DNA of 64,000 bases from Trogon surrucura (taxonomy: Eukaryota; Chordata; Aves; Trogoniformes; Trogonidae): NCBI GenBank assembly GCA_020746105.1, contig CM036657.1, positions 4,770,468 to 4,834,467 on the forward strand, in the 5' to 3' direction. The notes beneath the pieces are model-generated. The model worked only from the letters and a program-made list of their open reading frames with translations, searched no databases and was not told the origin of the DNA. Shown piece by piece: positions 10,701-22,700 of this stretch; within the stretch, counting starts at the first letter, position 1; each line of letters begins with the position of its first letter. Made by a program: the position numbers and the translations under genes.

Positions 10701-13700
10701 CTAACACTGCCATTTTAATTTAGCCATTCACATTGTGATATAGATGTGAAAAATAGGTGAAGCAAACTCTACTAATAGCAAAATATATATGCTGCAAAGC
10801 AAACATCATCAGGACTCCAAAGCAATGGAAAACTTCTTAAAAAAAAAAAAAAAAAAAAGCATGTGGGAGGGTCAGGTGGGTGTTTTTGTCTATTAATTCA
10901 TCTCTTCTCCTACAGTAATTCAATTATCTTTAGGTCACCTGGTTATCTTCCTGACTTAACATAAGCCCTTTTAGGTATAATTAACTCATCAATATACTTT
11001 TTAACCCACAGTTGGCCCTAAAAAAAACCCAAAACAAAAAAAAACCACAACAAAAACATACCACAGTGAAAAATTTCAGTCTATACATTTATACATTTCA
11101 TAGCAAACAAAAAAACAACCAACCAAACAAAAAAAAATGCAACTGAATGACTAGCAAGTTCTTTACCAGGACTAGTAAGTTTAGGGAACTGCCTAATAAG
11201 TTCACAGTATCATTCATTTGCACATGATCTTCTTTGGATAACATGTGAATAAGTTGATACTGAATTAGGCTTAAAGGTTTCTTATACTATTTAACTGGCA
11301 GATTCAACTACTGTAGGAAGGTTTAGAAAAGCACATAAAGTCAGAAAGTTAAACACCCCTAGTTTGGGTTTATTTCAATGTTAACTTACACAAAACATAA
11401 AAAAAACCCACATCAAATCTCAGTTCTGCAACAGATTTGAATATAAAAATACTTACCACTTCTTCTACCAGGTCTTCTACAATAAGACCTTGTTCATCTG
11501 TCCGTAGGTTTGTAACCCACATCCACCCATCTTCCAATTCATTATGGACAATAAACATATCTCCTTTAAGGAAACTGAAGAGAGTTACAATAAGATTTGT
11601 GTTAAAAGTACAATCATAATACAAATTTAATGAACACAATGAATTCTTGAGCACAGTTTCAGCAAAACATTTCAGGAAATCTGATAATGAAAGATACATT
11701 TATTGGTATCCCAACAACACCAAGTGCATTTTTCACACAGTTTAAGCAGCTATGATAGATGAATATTTATCCTTCTTTAATTTACATTTAGAATCGAATA
11801 TACTTAAAGTGTGCTAAGGACACATAAACCAAAAAACATCACAACAATATTAAAAGATAATAGCATTCTTTTATAAAGAGGGATCAAATACCAAACACAA
11901 GTAAAACCAAAGATTCCCTTAATAGTCTAATAAAATAATATTTCTGTCAAAACATAATTTTGTATAATAAAGCTTGTGGAATATCCGCTATTTATAGTTT
12001 TGCATATGAAGATAAGTGCTAAAAAGAAGATATAGAATAGTTCCTCGAAAAGACATGCAGTTAGCTACAATTAGAGCATAAACACAAAGCATTAAAATGT
12101 CCAAGGAAACTTCAGTACTGGAAGGTTAGTATAAGTTATTCCTTAAGTGTAATCCCAAACTCAGGTATACTGGTTTGGCTGGAATTAATTTAATTTTCTT
12201 CTTAGTAGCTAGTATGGGGCTATGTCTTGGATCTGTGATGAAAACAGTGTTGAGAGCACAGGTATGTATCAGCTATTGCTGAGCAGTGTTTACACAGAGT
12301 CAAGGCCTTTTCTGCTTCTCATACTGCCCTGCCAATGAGCAGGCTGGGGGCACACAAGAGGTTGGGAGGGGACACAGCTGTAACAGCTGACCCCAACTGA
12401 ACAAAGGGATATTCCACACCATACGACATCATGCTCAGCAATAAAAGCTGGAGGAATGGAGGTTGGCAGGGGGGCAATGGTGTTCAGGGACTGTCTGGGC
12501 ATCAGTTGGTTAGTGGTGAGCAATTATTTTCTTTTGCATCACTTGTTTCTCTTGGGTTTTATTTTCCCTGACTAGAAAACATTGGCTGTTGGGGGTTTTT
12601 TTCCCCCATTACAAAATTTTTAATTTCTTTCTAATTATTGAACTGTCTTTATCTCAACCCATAAGTTTTTCTCATTTTGACTCTTCCAATTCTTTCTTCA
12701 TCCCACTGTGGGGGTGAGTGAGCAGCTGTGTGGTGCTTAGCTGCCAGCTGGGGTTAAGTCACTACAGTCCTTTTTGGCACCCAACATGGGTCTCAAAGAT
12801 TTGACCAGAGCATATTAGAAGGAATTTATAATTACTATAGCTGTTAACAGTTGCTGATTATTGATTTATCTGTTCTCAACATTAGTTTATCTGACCTGTG
12901 CCATGCTCCCTTTTTTGCTGTACATGGTAAAGAGTGGTTTTGGCTTTTGCAGTTTGCTGTGCTCTGTAGTATTTAGTGGCTTTTTCCCTGGGAGATTTGT
13001 TATTACAATACTGGCCTTGAGCTTAATCTGCCCATTACTGTACTTCACGAACCATATAGTCTGCTTTTTTGTGGAGGAAATAAAGAAGAGCACCTTCACC
13101 ACCTTCTTCTGTGATGTTTTCTTCCTCATTATAACAACTCTTCAGTATCTTGAACATCCTTGGATAACCAAAATTGGTATTTATTCAGAATATTGTTTCA
13201 GCTTTTTTCAAGATTAACCAACAATTTAGGAATATTACCCAGGCCCCTTGCAGCAGTGTGGTTATAGGTGGCAAGGCATGTGGGAGAATATGGGCAGGTA
13301 TCTAGAAAGGTTGTCACCTCTGATGGTCTGGGACTTCACTCCAGGATTCTGATGAAGTAACAGAATGTTTGAAAAAAAAAATGCCCCAATAATTCCCCAG
13401 TGGCACAACTTATCACATTGTGCTGGGGCCTGGCCTGCACCTACTGAACACTGCTCAGTACTACTTGGCACCCTCAAGGAAAAGAGAGGGTCTCTGGATC
13501 TGAAAACATACCAACAGACACTATGGCTAAAACAGAGACCCAGCCCTCAACTACATCAGCCACATCTATAATTAAAAAGAATCAATGGACGCAGAAGTCA
13601 ACTCATTTAGTAAGGGATGAAAGAAGCTTCTACTAAGAAGAAGCAGGAGAAAGAATCAGAAGAGGCAGCCTGTTCTGCAGCAGAACAGTCACAAGAAGAG

Positions 13701-16700
13701 GAGGGGAAAGGGACTGAGACCATGAGACAGAAACTATCCAATCCCTAAGTGAGTTGTGAGATATGTGAAGTTGTAAACCAGGCAAGCAAATTCTCAGCTG
13801 GTTACTCCAATGCTGGGAATACTGGAGCCAACAGTCAGGAATTAGAGGGTAAGGAAGTTCAGCAGATGGAATTCCTTGCTAGAGATAAGGCCATTAACAA
13901 AGGGATTGTATGTAAAAGGAGCAGGAGTCCTCAGTCTTTAGAGGTGGCTTATGTCAGCTGTGAAGGACAAGTATCCCTTCTTCAAGGAAGAACTTACAAA
14001 TTCCCAAAGCAAGTGGACCACCGTTGGGGGAGGTATCCAGTATCTGAGGGAATTAGCCATGGTGGAGGTCAACTGTAGCAACTTGGATGACAGCCAGGTA
14101 TCCAAAAACCCAGATGAATTCTGGTACACGCTGTCCATGTAGCCAAAGTTTGTGTGAAGTGCACCGACATTATATGCCAACACCCTGACAATAATGAGCT
14201 GCAGAGACATGGAAGCACCACCTGTGGATGGATTGGCTAGCAAACTCTTAAGAATTCAAAGAGAATCTCACTTCTTCCCTACAGGCCAGGGGATAAACTA
14301 ACCCAAAAATTCTCCCAGAAATTAAAGAAGGATAGGTCTTCTGCACCAATATTGACCAATGTCTTGGCTATTAAGAGTCAGCATTTTTCTGTTTTAGGGG
14401 AGAGGATTACCAGTGATGCACACCACATGTCACCCTGTGGTTCTTCCTGTGTGACCAGGGGGAGGACATGAGGAAACAGAATGGTGAACCTACCTGGAGA
14501 CTAGAACCTCAAGTACAGGAACTATAAGAAAAAACAACAGCCAAAAGACATCCATTCAGGAAAATTACTAGTCGAGCGTCTGTTACAGCCTAGTTGCTGG
14601 CCAGGGTTAAATCATGACATCAAGTCGTATGAAAACCTTTCACTGGAGCACAGAGGGACTTCTCAGTCAAGTCACAGAATCATAGAATTATTTAGTTTGG
14701 AATAGACCTATAAGATCAGCAAGTCCAACCATTAACCTAAAAATGCCAAGTCCACCATTAAACCATGTCCCTAAGCACCACATTTACATGTCTTGTAAAT
14801 AACAGCCTTGGTCTACTGATCCAGTTTGTCCAGTTCCTTCTGCAGAACCTTCCCACCCTCGAGCACATCTATGCTCCCACCTGGCTTCGTGTCATCTGCA
14901 AACTTACTAAGGATACACTCGATCCCCTCATCTAGATCATCGATAAAGTCATATGATGCATCAGGGATACAGGTAATAGCTATGAGGTACTGAAGCTCAT
15001 CAACTACTAGTTCAGTCCAAAATTAGATAGCAATTTTTGAACAGAACATCTCTCAGTTTAGAGGGTGTGACGGATGTACTCACAGTAGTTTGGTTCAAAC
15101 ATTATTGACAAGGAGGTCTGACTAAAATCAGCCTTGCTGTGCAAACCCTGAAAATTGTGCTAGGCCTTATCTGGTGGACCTTGTACTGATAAACAAGGAG
15201 GGATTAGTCAAGGACATGAAGGTAGGGGGCAGTCTTTGCTGTAGTGACCATGAAATGGTGGAGTTCAGGATCATGTGCAGTAGGCACAGAGCAACAAGCA
15301 GGACCACAACCCTGGACTTGAGAAGGGCTAACTTTGGCCTCTTCAAGGAACTGCTTGGAGAAATCCCATGGGATAGGGCACTAGATGGTAGGGGAACCCA
15401 AGAGAGCTGATTAATATTCAAGCACCATTTCCTCCAAGCTCAAGATCAAATAAGGGAGCCAGGAGACCGGCATAGGTGAGCAGGGAGCTACTGAATAAAC
15501 TCAAGTGGAAGAAAGAAGTTTATAGAACATGGAAGAAGGGGCTGACCACTTGGGAGGAATACAAGAATATTGTCAGAGGATGTAGGGATGCAACAAGGAA
15601 AGCTAAGGCCTCCCTAGAATTAAACCTGTCAAGGGAGGTCAAGAGCAACAAGAAAGGCTTCTTCAGGTACATTAGAGGCAAAAGGAAGACTAGAGAAAAT
15701 GTGGGCCCACTGCTGAATGAAGTGAGTGCCCTGGTGACCAAGGATGCAGAGAAGGCATAGTTACTGAATGCCTTCTTTGTCTCTGTCTTTACTGCTAAGG
15801 TTGGCCCTCAGGAGTCCCAGACCTTCAAGACCACAGAGGAAAACAGGAGAAAGGAAGACTTTGCCTCAGTTAAAGAGGATTGGGTTAGAGATCAGTTAAA
15901 CAAACTGGACATCCACATATCCATGGGCCCTGAGGGAATGTACCCGCAAGTGCTGAGGGGAGCTGATAGAAGTCATTGCTAGGCCACTCTCCATCATCTT
16001 TGAAAAGTTCTGGAGAACAGGAGAGGTGCCTGAGGCCTGGAAGAAAGTCGATGCCACTCCAATGTTCAAAATGGCAAGAAACGGGACCCAGGTAACTAGG
16101 CAGGTCAGCCTCACCTCCAGCCCTGGAAAGGTGATGGAACAGCTTGTTCTTGTCTCCATGTTGAGGAAAATAAGGTTATCAGGAGTAGTTAATATGGATT
16201 CACCAAGGGAAACTCACATGCTTGACCAATCTGATAGTTTTTTATGATGGTATAACTGGATGGATAGATGAAAGGAGGGCAGTGAATGTGGTCTACCTTG
16301 ACTTCAGCAAGGCTTTTGACACTGTCTCCCACAGCATCCTCACAGTCAAGCTTAAGTGTGGATTGGATGATTGGGCAGTGAGATGGATTGGGAACTGGCT
16401 GAAAAACAGAGCTCAGAGTTGTGGTCGGTGGAGTAGAGTCTATTTGGAGGCCTGTGGCTAGCGGTGTTCCCCAGGGGTCGGTACTGGGTCCTGCCCTATT
16501 CAATATATCTTCATCAATGACCTGGGCAAATGGGACAGTGTGCCCTCAACAAATTTGCTGATGATACAAAACTGGAAGGAGTAGCTGATATGCCAGAAGA
16601 CTGTGCTGCCATCCAGCGTGGTCTGGACAGGCTGGAGAGTTGGGCAGGGAGAAACTTAATAAAATTCAACAAGGGCAAGTGCAGAGTACTGCATCTGGGG

Positions 16701-19700
16701 AAAACCAATCCCATGTACCAGTACAGTTTGGGGGCTGACCTGCTGAAGAGCAGCTCTGGAGAGAAGGACCTGGGAGTCCTGGTGGACAACAGGTTGCTCA
16801 TGAGCCAGCAATGTGCCCTCATTTCCAAGAAGGCCAATGGCATCCTGGGGTGTGTTAGAGAAGAGTGTGGCCAGCAGGTCGAGGGAGGTCATCATCCCCT
16901 TCTACTCTGCTCTGGTGCAGCCACATTTGGGGTACTGTGTCCAGTTCTGGGCTCTCCAGTTCAAGGACAAGGAACTACTGGATAGAGTCCAGTGCAGGGC
17001 CACTAAGATGATGAGGGGACTGGAGCATCTCCCATATGAAGAAATGCTGAGAGAGTTGAGTCTTTTTAGTTTGAAGAAGAGGAAGCTGAGGGGGGATCTC
17101 ATCAAGGCTTATAAATATCTCAAGGGTGGGTATCAGGAAGATGGGACCAGACTCTTCTCAGTGATGTCCAGTGACAGGACAAAGGTCAGTGGGCACAAAC
17201 TGAAAAACAGGAGGCTTAACCCAAACATAAAGAAATAGTTCTTTACTGTGAGGGTGACAGAGCACTGGAACAGGCTGCCCAGGGAGGTTGTGGAGTCTCC
17301 TGCTCTGGAGACTTTCAAAATCCGCCTGGACGTGTTCCTGTGTGGCTGCCCTGGGTGATCCTGCTCTGGCATGGGGGTTGGACTAGATGATCTCTAGAGG
17401 TCCCTTCCAAAACCAAACATTCTGTGCTTCTGTGGTATCTTCTCAGGAACTAAGGAGTCTAGGCCATGTCTTATTAGGAGTTAACAGTACCAGTCTGGTC
17501 TGGGACTAGACAAAACTAAAATTGCTACAGCTGCACAACTGCACATACACCAAAAGGCAGTTTGACTATGAGTCAATCACTTTCCACTATAAATATCTAT
17601 AGCTCCTCCCCCAAGCCCATTGTGCTCTCCTGTATGGCAGCAGGCTGCACAGTAATGATATTCCCCTTGAGAAGAGATCTCTCGAGGTTAGTCCTCGAGG
17701 TTGAGAGACCCCTTACTTGGTATCTGATATCTACAACAAAGTAAGCAACATTTTACATTAGGCCTAAGAGTATATTGTATGCTAGCAACATTTATATATC
17801 CAGCTATAGCTTAATTATTACAAGTGCAGTAAGTAGTAGAGTGTTAAGAATGCTGTCTAAATTGTCTAATCACCAACTGAATTCTGATTTAAATGTCAAT
17901 TTAAATAATTTAAATAATTGTCAAATTACTGTTTAATTACTATTCAATTATTGCTTAATCACCATTTGATTATAATTTGATTTTCATTCACTCATCAATT
18001 AATTACCATTTAAAAATCATTGAATCATTAATAAACTCCTTTTAGTTAATCCCAGTGATGACTTCTCACTGGAGGGTAACAGAAAATGCATTAACTTGAG
18101 CACAAAGCAAACAGTAAGAATAAAAAAAATACTTAGAATAACTTCAGCTACTAATGAACTTAAATCTTAAAATAAATAGCAAGGCCATTCGACATGAGTT
18201 CTATTACAAAAAAAGTTGACAGTAAGTTATTGGATGGAAAATTGGTTGAAATTCACCCTGAAATATTTCAAGCTTTTAATATCTTTATTATAACATTAAA
18301 ATTGAGTCAAGATTCCCTGAAATACATAAAATCTTCAAGAGTACATTACAGTACAAGAGTATAGCACATTAATTTGACCTAAAAGAAGTACTTTGTCACA
18401 GCTTTGCTATGAACATAACTATTTTACCATGCAGATCTCAGAAGCCTAGCCAGAGACACAGAACTTAAAATTTCAGTTGTATCCTACAAGAGGGATAAAA
18501 ACATCATTTCCTACAATAAAAGTTATCAAGGTATCTCTATAATCTTAGGTTAATAGTTCTATCAAGTGGCCAGCCCAGCCCTAACCCACGACAAGAACCC
18601 AATTCCCAATTCAACAAGCATACTCTATCAACCTGTGAAATCAAGATGGTCTCATTAGAAATCACTACAAACCTTTTCCGAATATTCCTTTTTTTTTTCC
18701 TCCCATATGGAAAAAAAATTGACATCTCACAAAACCAGTATTAATTCCAAGTAACTAGCATGTTCGTCTATTAGATGTAGGACTGTTGGTTTTGCATCCT
18801 TTCCACATAATATATATCGTGAAAATGAAAATAAAAGTGGAGAGTAAAGACAATCCCACACATTTTCTTGATACATCAATGTTAGAAAGAAAATGAATAC
18901 TAGTTCACGGAAAAAAAAATGTATGAGGTAGCATGTATTGGGTTTACGTGGTAAGGTTTTGGTAGTGGGTGAGGCTAGAATAAGCCAATCAGCAATGGTG
19001 GTGACACCTCTGTGATAACATATTTAAAGAGGGGGAAAAAAATTACCTGCTGCACAACAGCAGTTGAAACAGAGAGAAACAACTCTGAATATCAGCAAGG
19101 CATTTGACACTGTCTCCCACAGCATCCTCATAGGTAAACTGAGGAAGTGTGGTCTGGATGACCAAGTAGTGAGGTGGGTCGGGAACTGGTTGAAGGGAAG
19201 AAGCCAGAGAGTTGTGGTCAATGGGGCAGAGTCTGGCTGGATGCCTGTGTCTAGTGGGGTCCCTCAAGGGTCAGTGCTGGGGCCGGTGCTGTTCAATATA
19301 TTCATCAAGGACCTGGACGAGGGATTAGAGAGCACTGTCAGCAAGTTTGCTGATGACACAGAACTGGGAGGAGTGGCTGACACCCCAGCAGGCTGTGCTG
19401 CCATTCAGAGAGACCTGGACAGGCTGGAGGGCTGGGCGGGGAGAAATCTGATGAAGTTCAACAAGGGCAAGGGTAGAGTTTTGCAATTGGGAAAGAATAA
19501 CCCCATGTGCCAGTACAGGTTGGGGACTGCCCTGCTGGAGAGCAGCGCAGGGGAAAGGGACCTGGGGGTTCTAGTGGACAGTAGGATGCCCATGAGCCAG
19601 CAGTGTGCCCTCGTGGCCAAGAAGGCCAAGGGCATCCTGGGGTGTGTTAGAAGGGGAGTAGCAAGTAGGTCAAGAGAGGTCCTCCTGCCCCTCTGCTCTG

Positions 19701-22700
19701 CCCTGGTGAGACCGCATCTGGAATATTGTGTCCAGTCCTGGGCCCCTCAGCTCAAGAGAGACAGGGAACTGCTGGAGAGAGTCCAGCGCAGAGCCACAGG
19801 GATGATGGAGGGAGTGGAACATCTCCCTGATGAGGAAAGGCTGAAGGAGCTGGGTCTCTTTAGCTGGGAGAAGAGGAGGCTGAGGGGTGACCTCATCAAT
19901 GTTTATAACTATGTCAAGGGGGAGTGTCAGGAGGACAGAGACAGGCTCTTTTCAGCAGCGTCCACTGACAGGACAAGGGGCAATGGGTGGAAGCTGGAAC
20001 ATAGGAGGTTCCACAAAAATATGAGAAAAAACTTTTTCCCTGTGAGGGTGACAGAGCCCTGGCACAGGCTGCCCAGGGAGGTTGTGGAATCTCCTTCTCT
20101 GGAGACATTCAAAACCCACCTGGACGCGTTCCTGTACTGTAGGTGGTCCTGCTCTGGCAGGGGGGCTGGACCAGATGATCTTTTGAGGTCCCTTCCAGCC
20201 CCGAACATTCTGTGATTCTGTGAACTCTGCAGACACCGAGGTCAGTGAAGAACAACGGGGAGAACATGCTCCAAGCACCAGAGCAGAGATTCCCCTGCAG
20301 CCCATGGTGAAGCAGGTTGTCCTGCAGCTCATGGAGGTTAACGATGGAGCAGGTATCCACCCTGCAGCCCATGGAGGACCCTATACCAGAGCAGGTGGAT
20401 GTGCCTGAAGGAGGCTGTGACCCTGTGGAGAGCCCACAGTGGAGCAGATTTGTGGCAGGACTTGTGACCCCATCACAGGGCCACACTGGAGTAGTCTGTT
20501 CCTGAAGAACTGCACCTTCTGGAAAGGGCCTATATTGGAGAAGTTCATGGAGGATTGTCTCCTATGGGTGGGACCCCACAGAGGAGCAGGGGAAAAGCAT
20601 GAGGAGGAAGGGTGGTAGAGACCATGTATGACGAACTGATTACAGCCCCCATTCCCCTGCACTGCTTGGGGAGAGGAGGTAGAGAAAACAGAGTGAAGTT
20701 GAGCCTGGGAAGAATGGAGGGGTGAGGAAAAGGTATTTTTATAGATTTGTTCTCATTTCTCATTATCCTACTCTGGTGTCAATTGGCAATAAATGAAATT
20801 AATTTCCTCAAGCTGAGCCAAGACAATGGTAACTGCTGAGTGATCTCCCTGTCCAGTTGAGGATGGGGAGTGATAGAGCAGCTTGGTGGGCACTTGGCAT
20901 CCATAGAGGCAATTCAATAACCTTTTAAGTGTATAATCTTAATATTTTTAAAGTATCATTTGTTCAATACAGACTCTTTCCAAAAGAGGGGAGAGGGAGA
21001 AGGAAAGGGAATAATTTTTGCTCCATTTTAAGGACAGAGTTTTTAGGCACAGGCCACAAAATTAGTGCTAGAACATTAAAGACAAGTATTTTTGGCAGTC
21101 TCTCTTTTCTTTTTTTCCTTATTTCAAGGAAGACACTAAAAATATTGTTCTTAATTTTATCAGAGACAATTCTCACATTCTCTTTCTAGTAGTCAGGATT
21201 GGTTTGGCTTGAACTATTTATCTGTTACTACTTCTGCAGGTAAATTCAGAGCCAATTTATTTCAAACCCTCACAAGACACTTTTGCACAGAACTCCTTCA
21301 TGCACAAACTTAAATTTTTCTCAAAGTGGGTAAGCCTTTGAAAATAGTAATGCTCTACTTACAAACTAAGTTTCATAGTTCTAGCAATTAAATGCAACTC
21401 CCCTTACAATTAATAGAAACAGTATACCCAGAATAAAAGTGTTATTGCTATATCCATGGGGGGGAGAAAGAGAAAGAAAAAAGAAAAAGACAAGGAGAGA
21501 GATGACAAGACACAAGGAGAAAAAAAAAAGGAAAAAAGCATCATACCTTTAACCTCCCAGAGCATTAAGTCAAAGATGCAATTGAAAAGTATTTGCATAG
21601 TGAACATATACAAAAATAATATTCATAAATACTCCATGAATTTTCCAACTGCTTTATCTATTATTAAAACATACCTTATTTCATCAGTTTCTGGCACTTT
21701 GGTATAAGGTAGAATTGCTCGAACTCTCCTTCTGTCCTCCACAGGCTACAATTTTAGAGAAGAGTGCAAAGATATTAATTTTCTCTTTCATTCTAGTGTA
21801 AACTTCCTCTCCCCAACATTATGCTATTCTAAGGCAAAAGACTGGTAATAGCCATTTGTATCCCTTGGTTAGTTTTAAGTTTTCAAAGAGTCAAAAACAG
21901 TAAGAACTGAAAATGCTTAATTCATAAAGCTCTCTTTTTTTTTTTTCTAGCTTTTTAACATTATTTATCATGTTATCACGAAAATGAAATTACCAATAAT
22001 GTAATTTCCATGAAAGAGTACTTCAGAACTTTCTTCCACTTAATAGAAATTCATGGAAGTTTAACATTCAGAAACATCTTTATTTGAGGGGGCACAGTCT
22101 ACAGGTGTTGGGGGAGGGATGGTGTTCATTTGGGATTTTCTTCATTACTAATATTGTCTAAAGGATAGTCACTTGAAAGAAGGCCAACTTTCAGGAACAT
22201 AGGGTTTTTCAAGGATACTTATTTTGAGATCTTTGCTACAAAATATTAATATCATTTTGAAATACTTCAAGTCAGCATAAAACCCTAGATGCTAACTATG
22301 TTACAATGATGCTCTTTACTAAGAATCACACATTTTCTTGTTGTTTTGGGTTGGCCTGGCTGGATTTCGGCGGCGGGGGGGGGGAGCTGCAGGGTGGCTT
22401 CTGCAAGAAGCTGCTAGAAGCTCCCCGACTTTGATAGAGCCAATGCCAGCCGGCTCCAAAGAGGGACCCGCCACTGGCCAAGGCTGAGCCTATCAGTAAA
22501 GTGATACGGGAGGAACGCCTCTGTGAAAACATATTTAAGAACGGGGAAAAGAACTGTGCCATAACAGCTGGCACAGAAATCTGTGCAGACACCAAGGTCA
22601 GTGAAGAAGGAGGGGGGGAGGATGAGCTCCAGGCGCCGGAGCAGAGAGAGTCCCCCGGGTCTGTGGTGAAGACCATGGTGAAGCGGGTTGTCCCCCTGCA

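Larger units (their letters stand above)
12166..14620 (+). mobile_element. Degraded ERV of family 3 (LTR, PBS, hydrophobic ORF, gag remnant)
   Basis: 5' LTR 12166-12766, primer-binding-site-like block 12775-12792, hydrophobic frame 12861-13217, gag capsid remnant to about 14,560, and a ~45-bp LTR end (gttaaatcatgaca) at about 14,578-14,617. No protease, RT or integrase is present, so it is either internally deleted or belongs to a gag-only non-autonomous family. It lies in RASA1 intron 4 on the opposite strand. Confidence 0.8.

Noticed and set aside
12290..12523. 77-codon minus frame identical at 12290-12523 and 28517-28750, partly repeated at 58765-58983
   Set aside because: It is the reverse strand of the family 3 LTR U3. 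Identity comes from the repeat, not from a gene.
12166..14620. Target-site duplication for the family 3 ERV
   Set aside because: The termini are decayed and I found no convincing matching pentamer.
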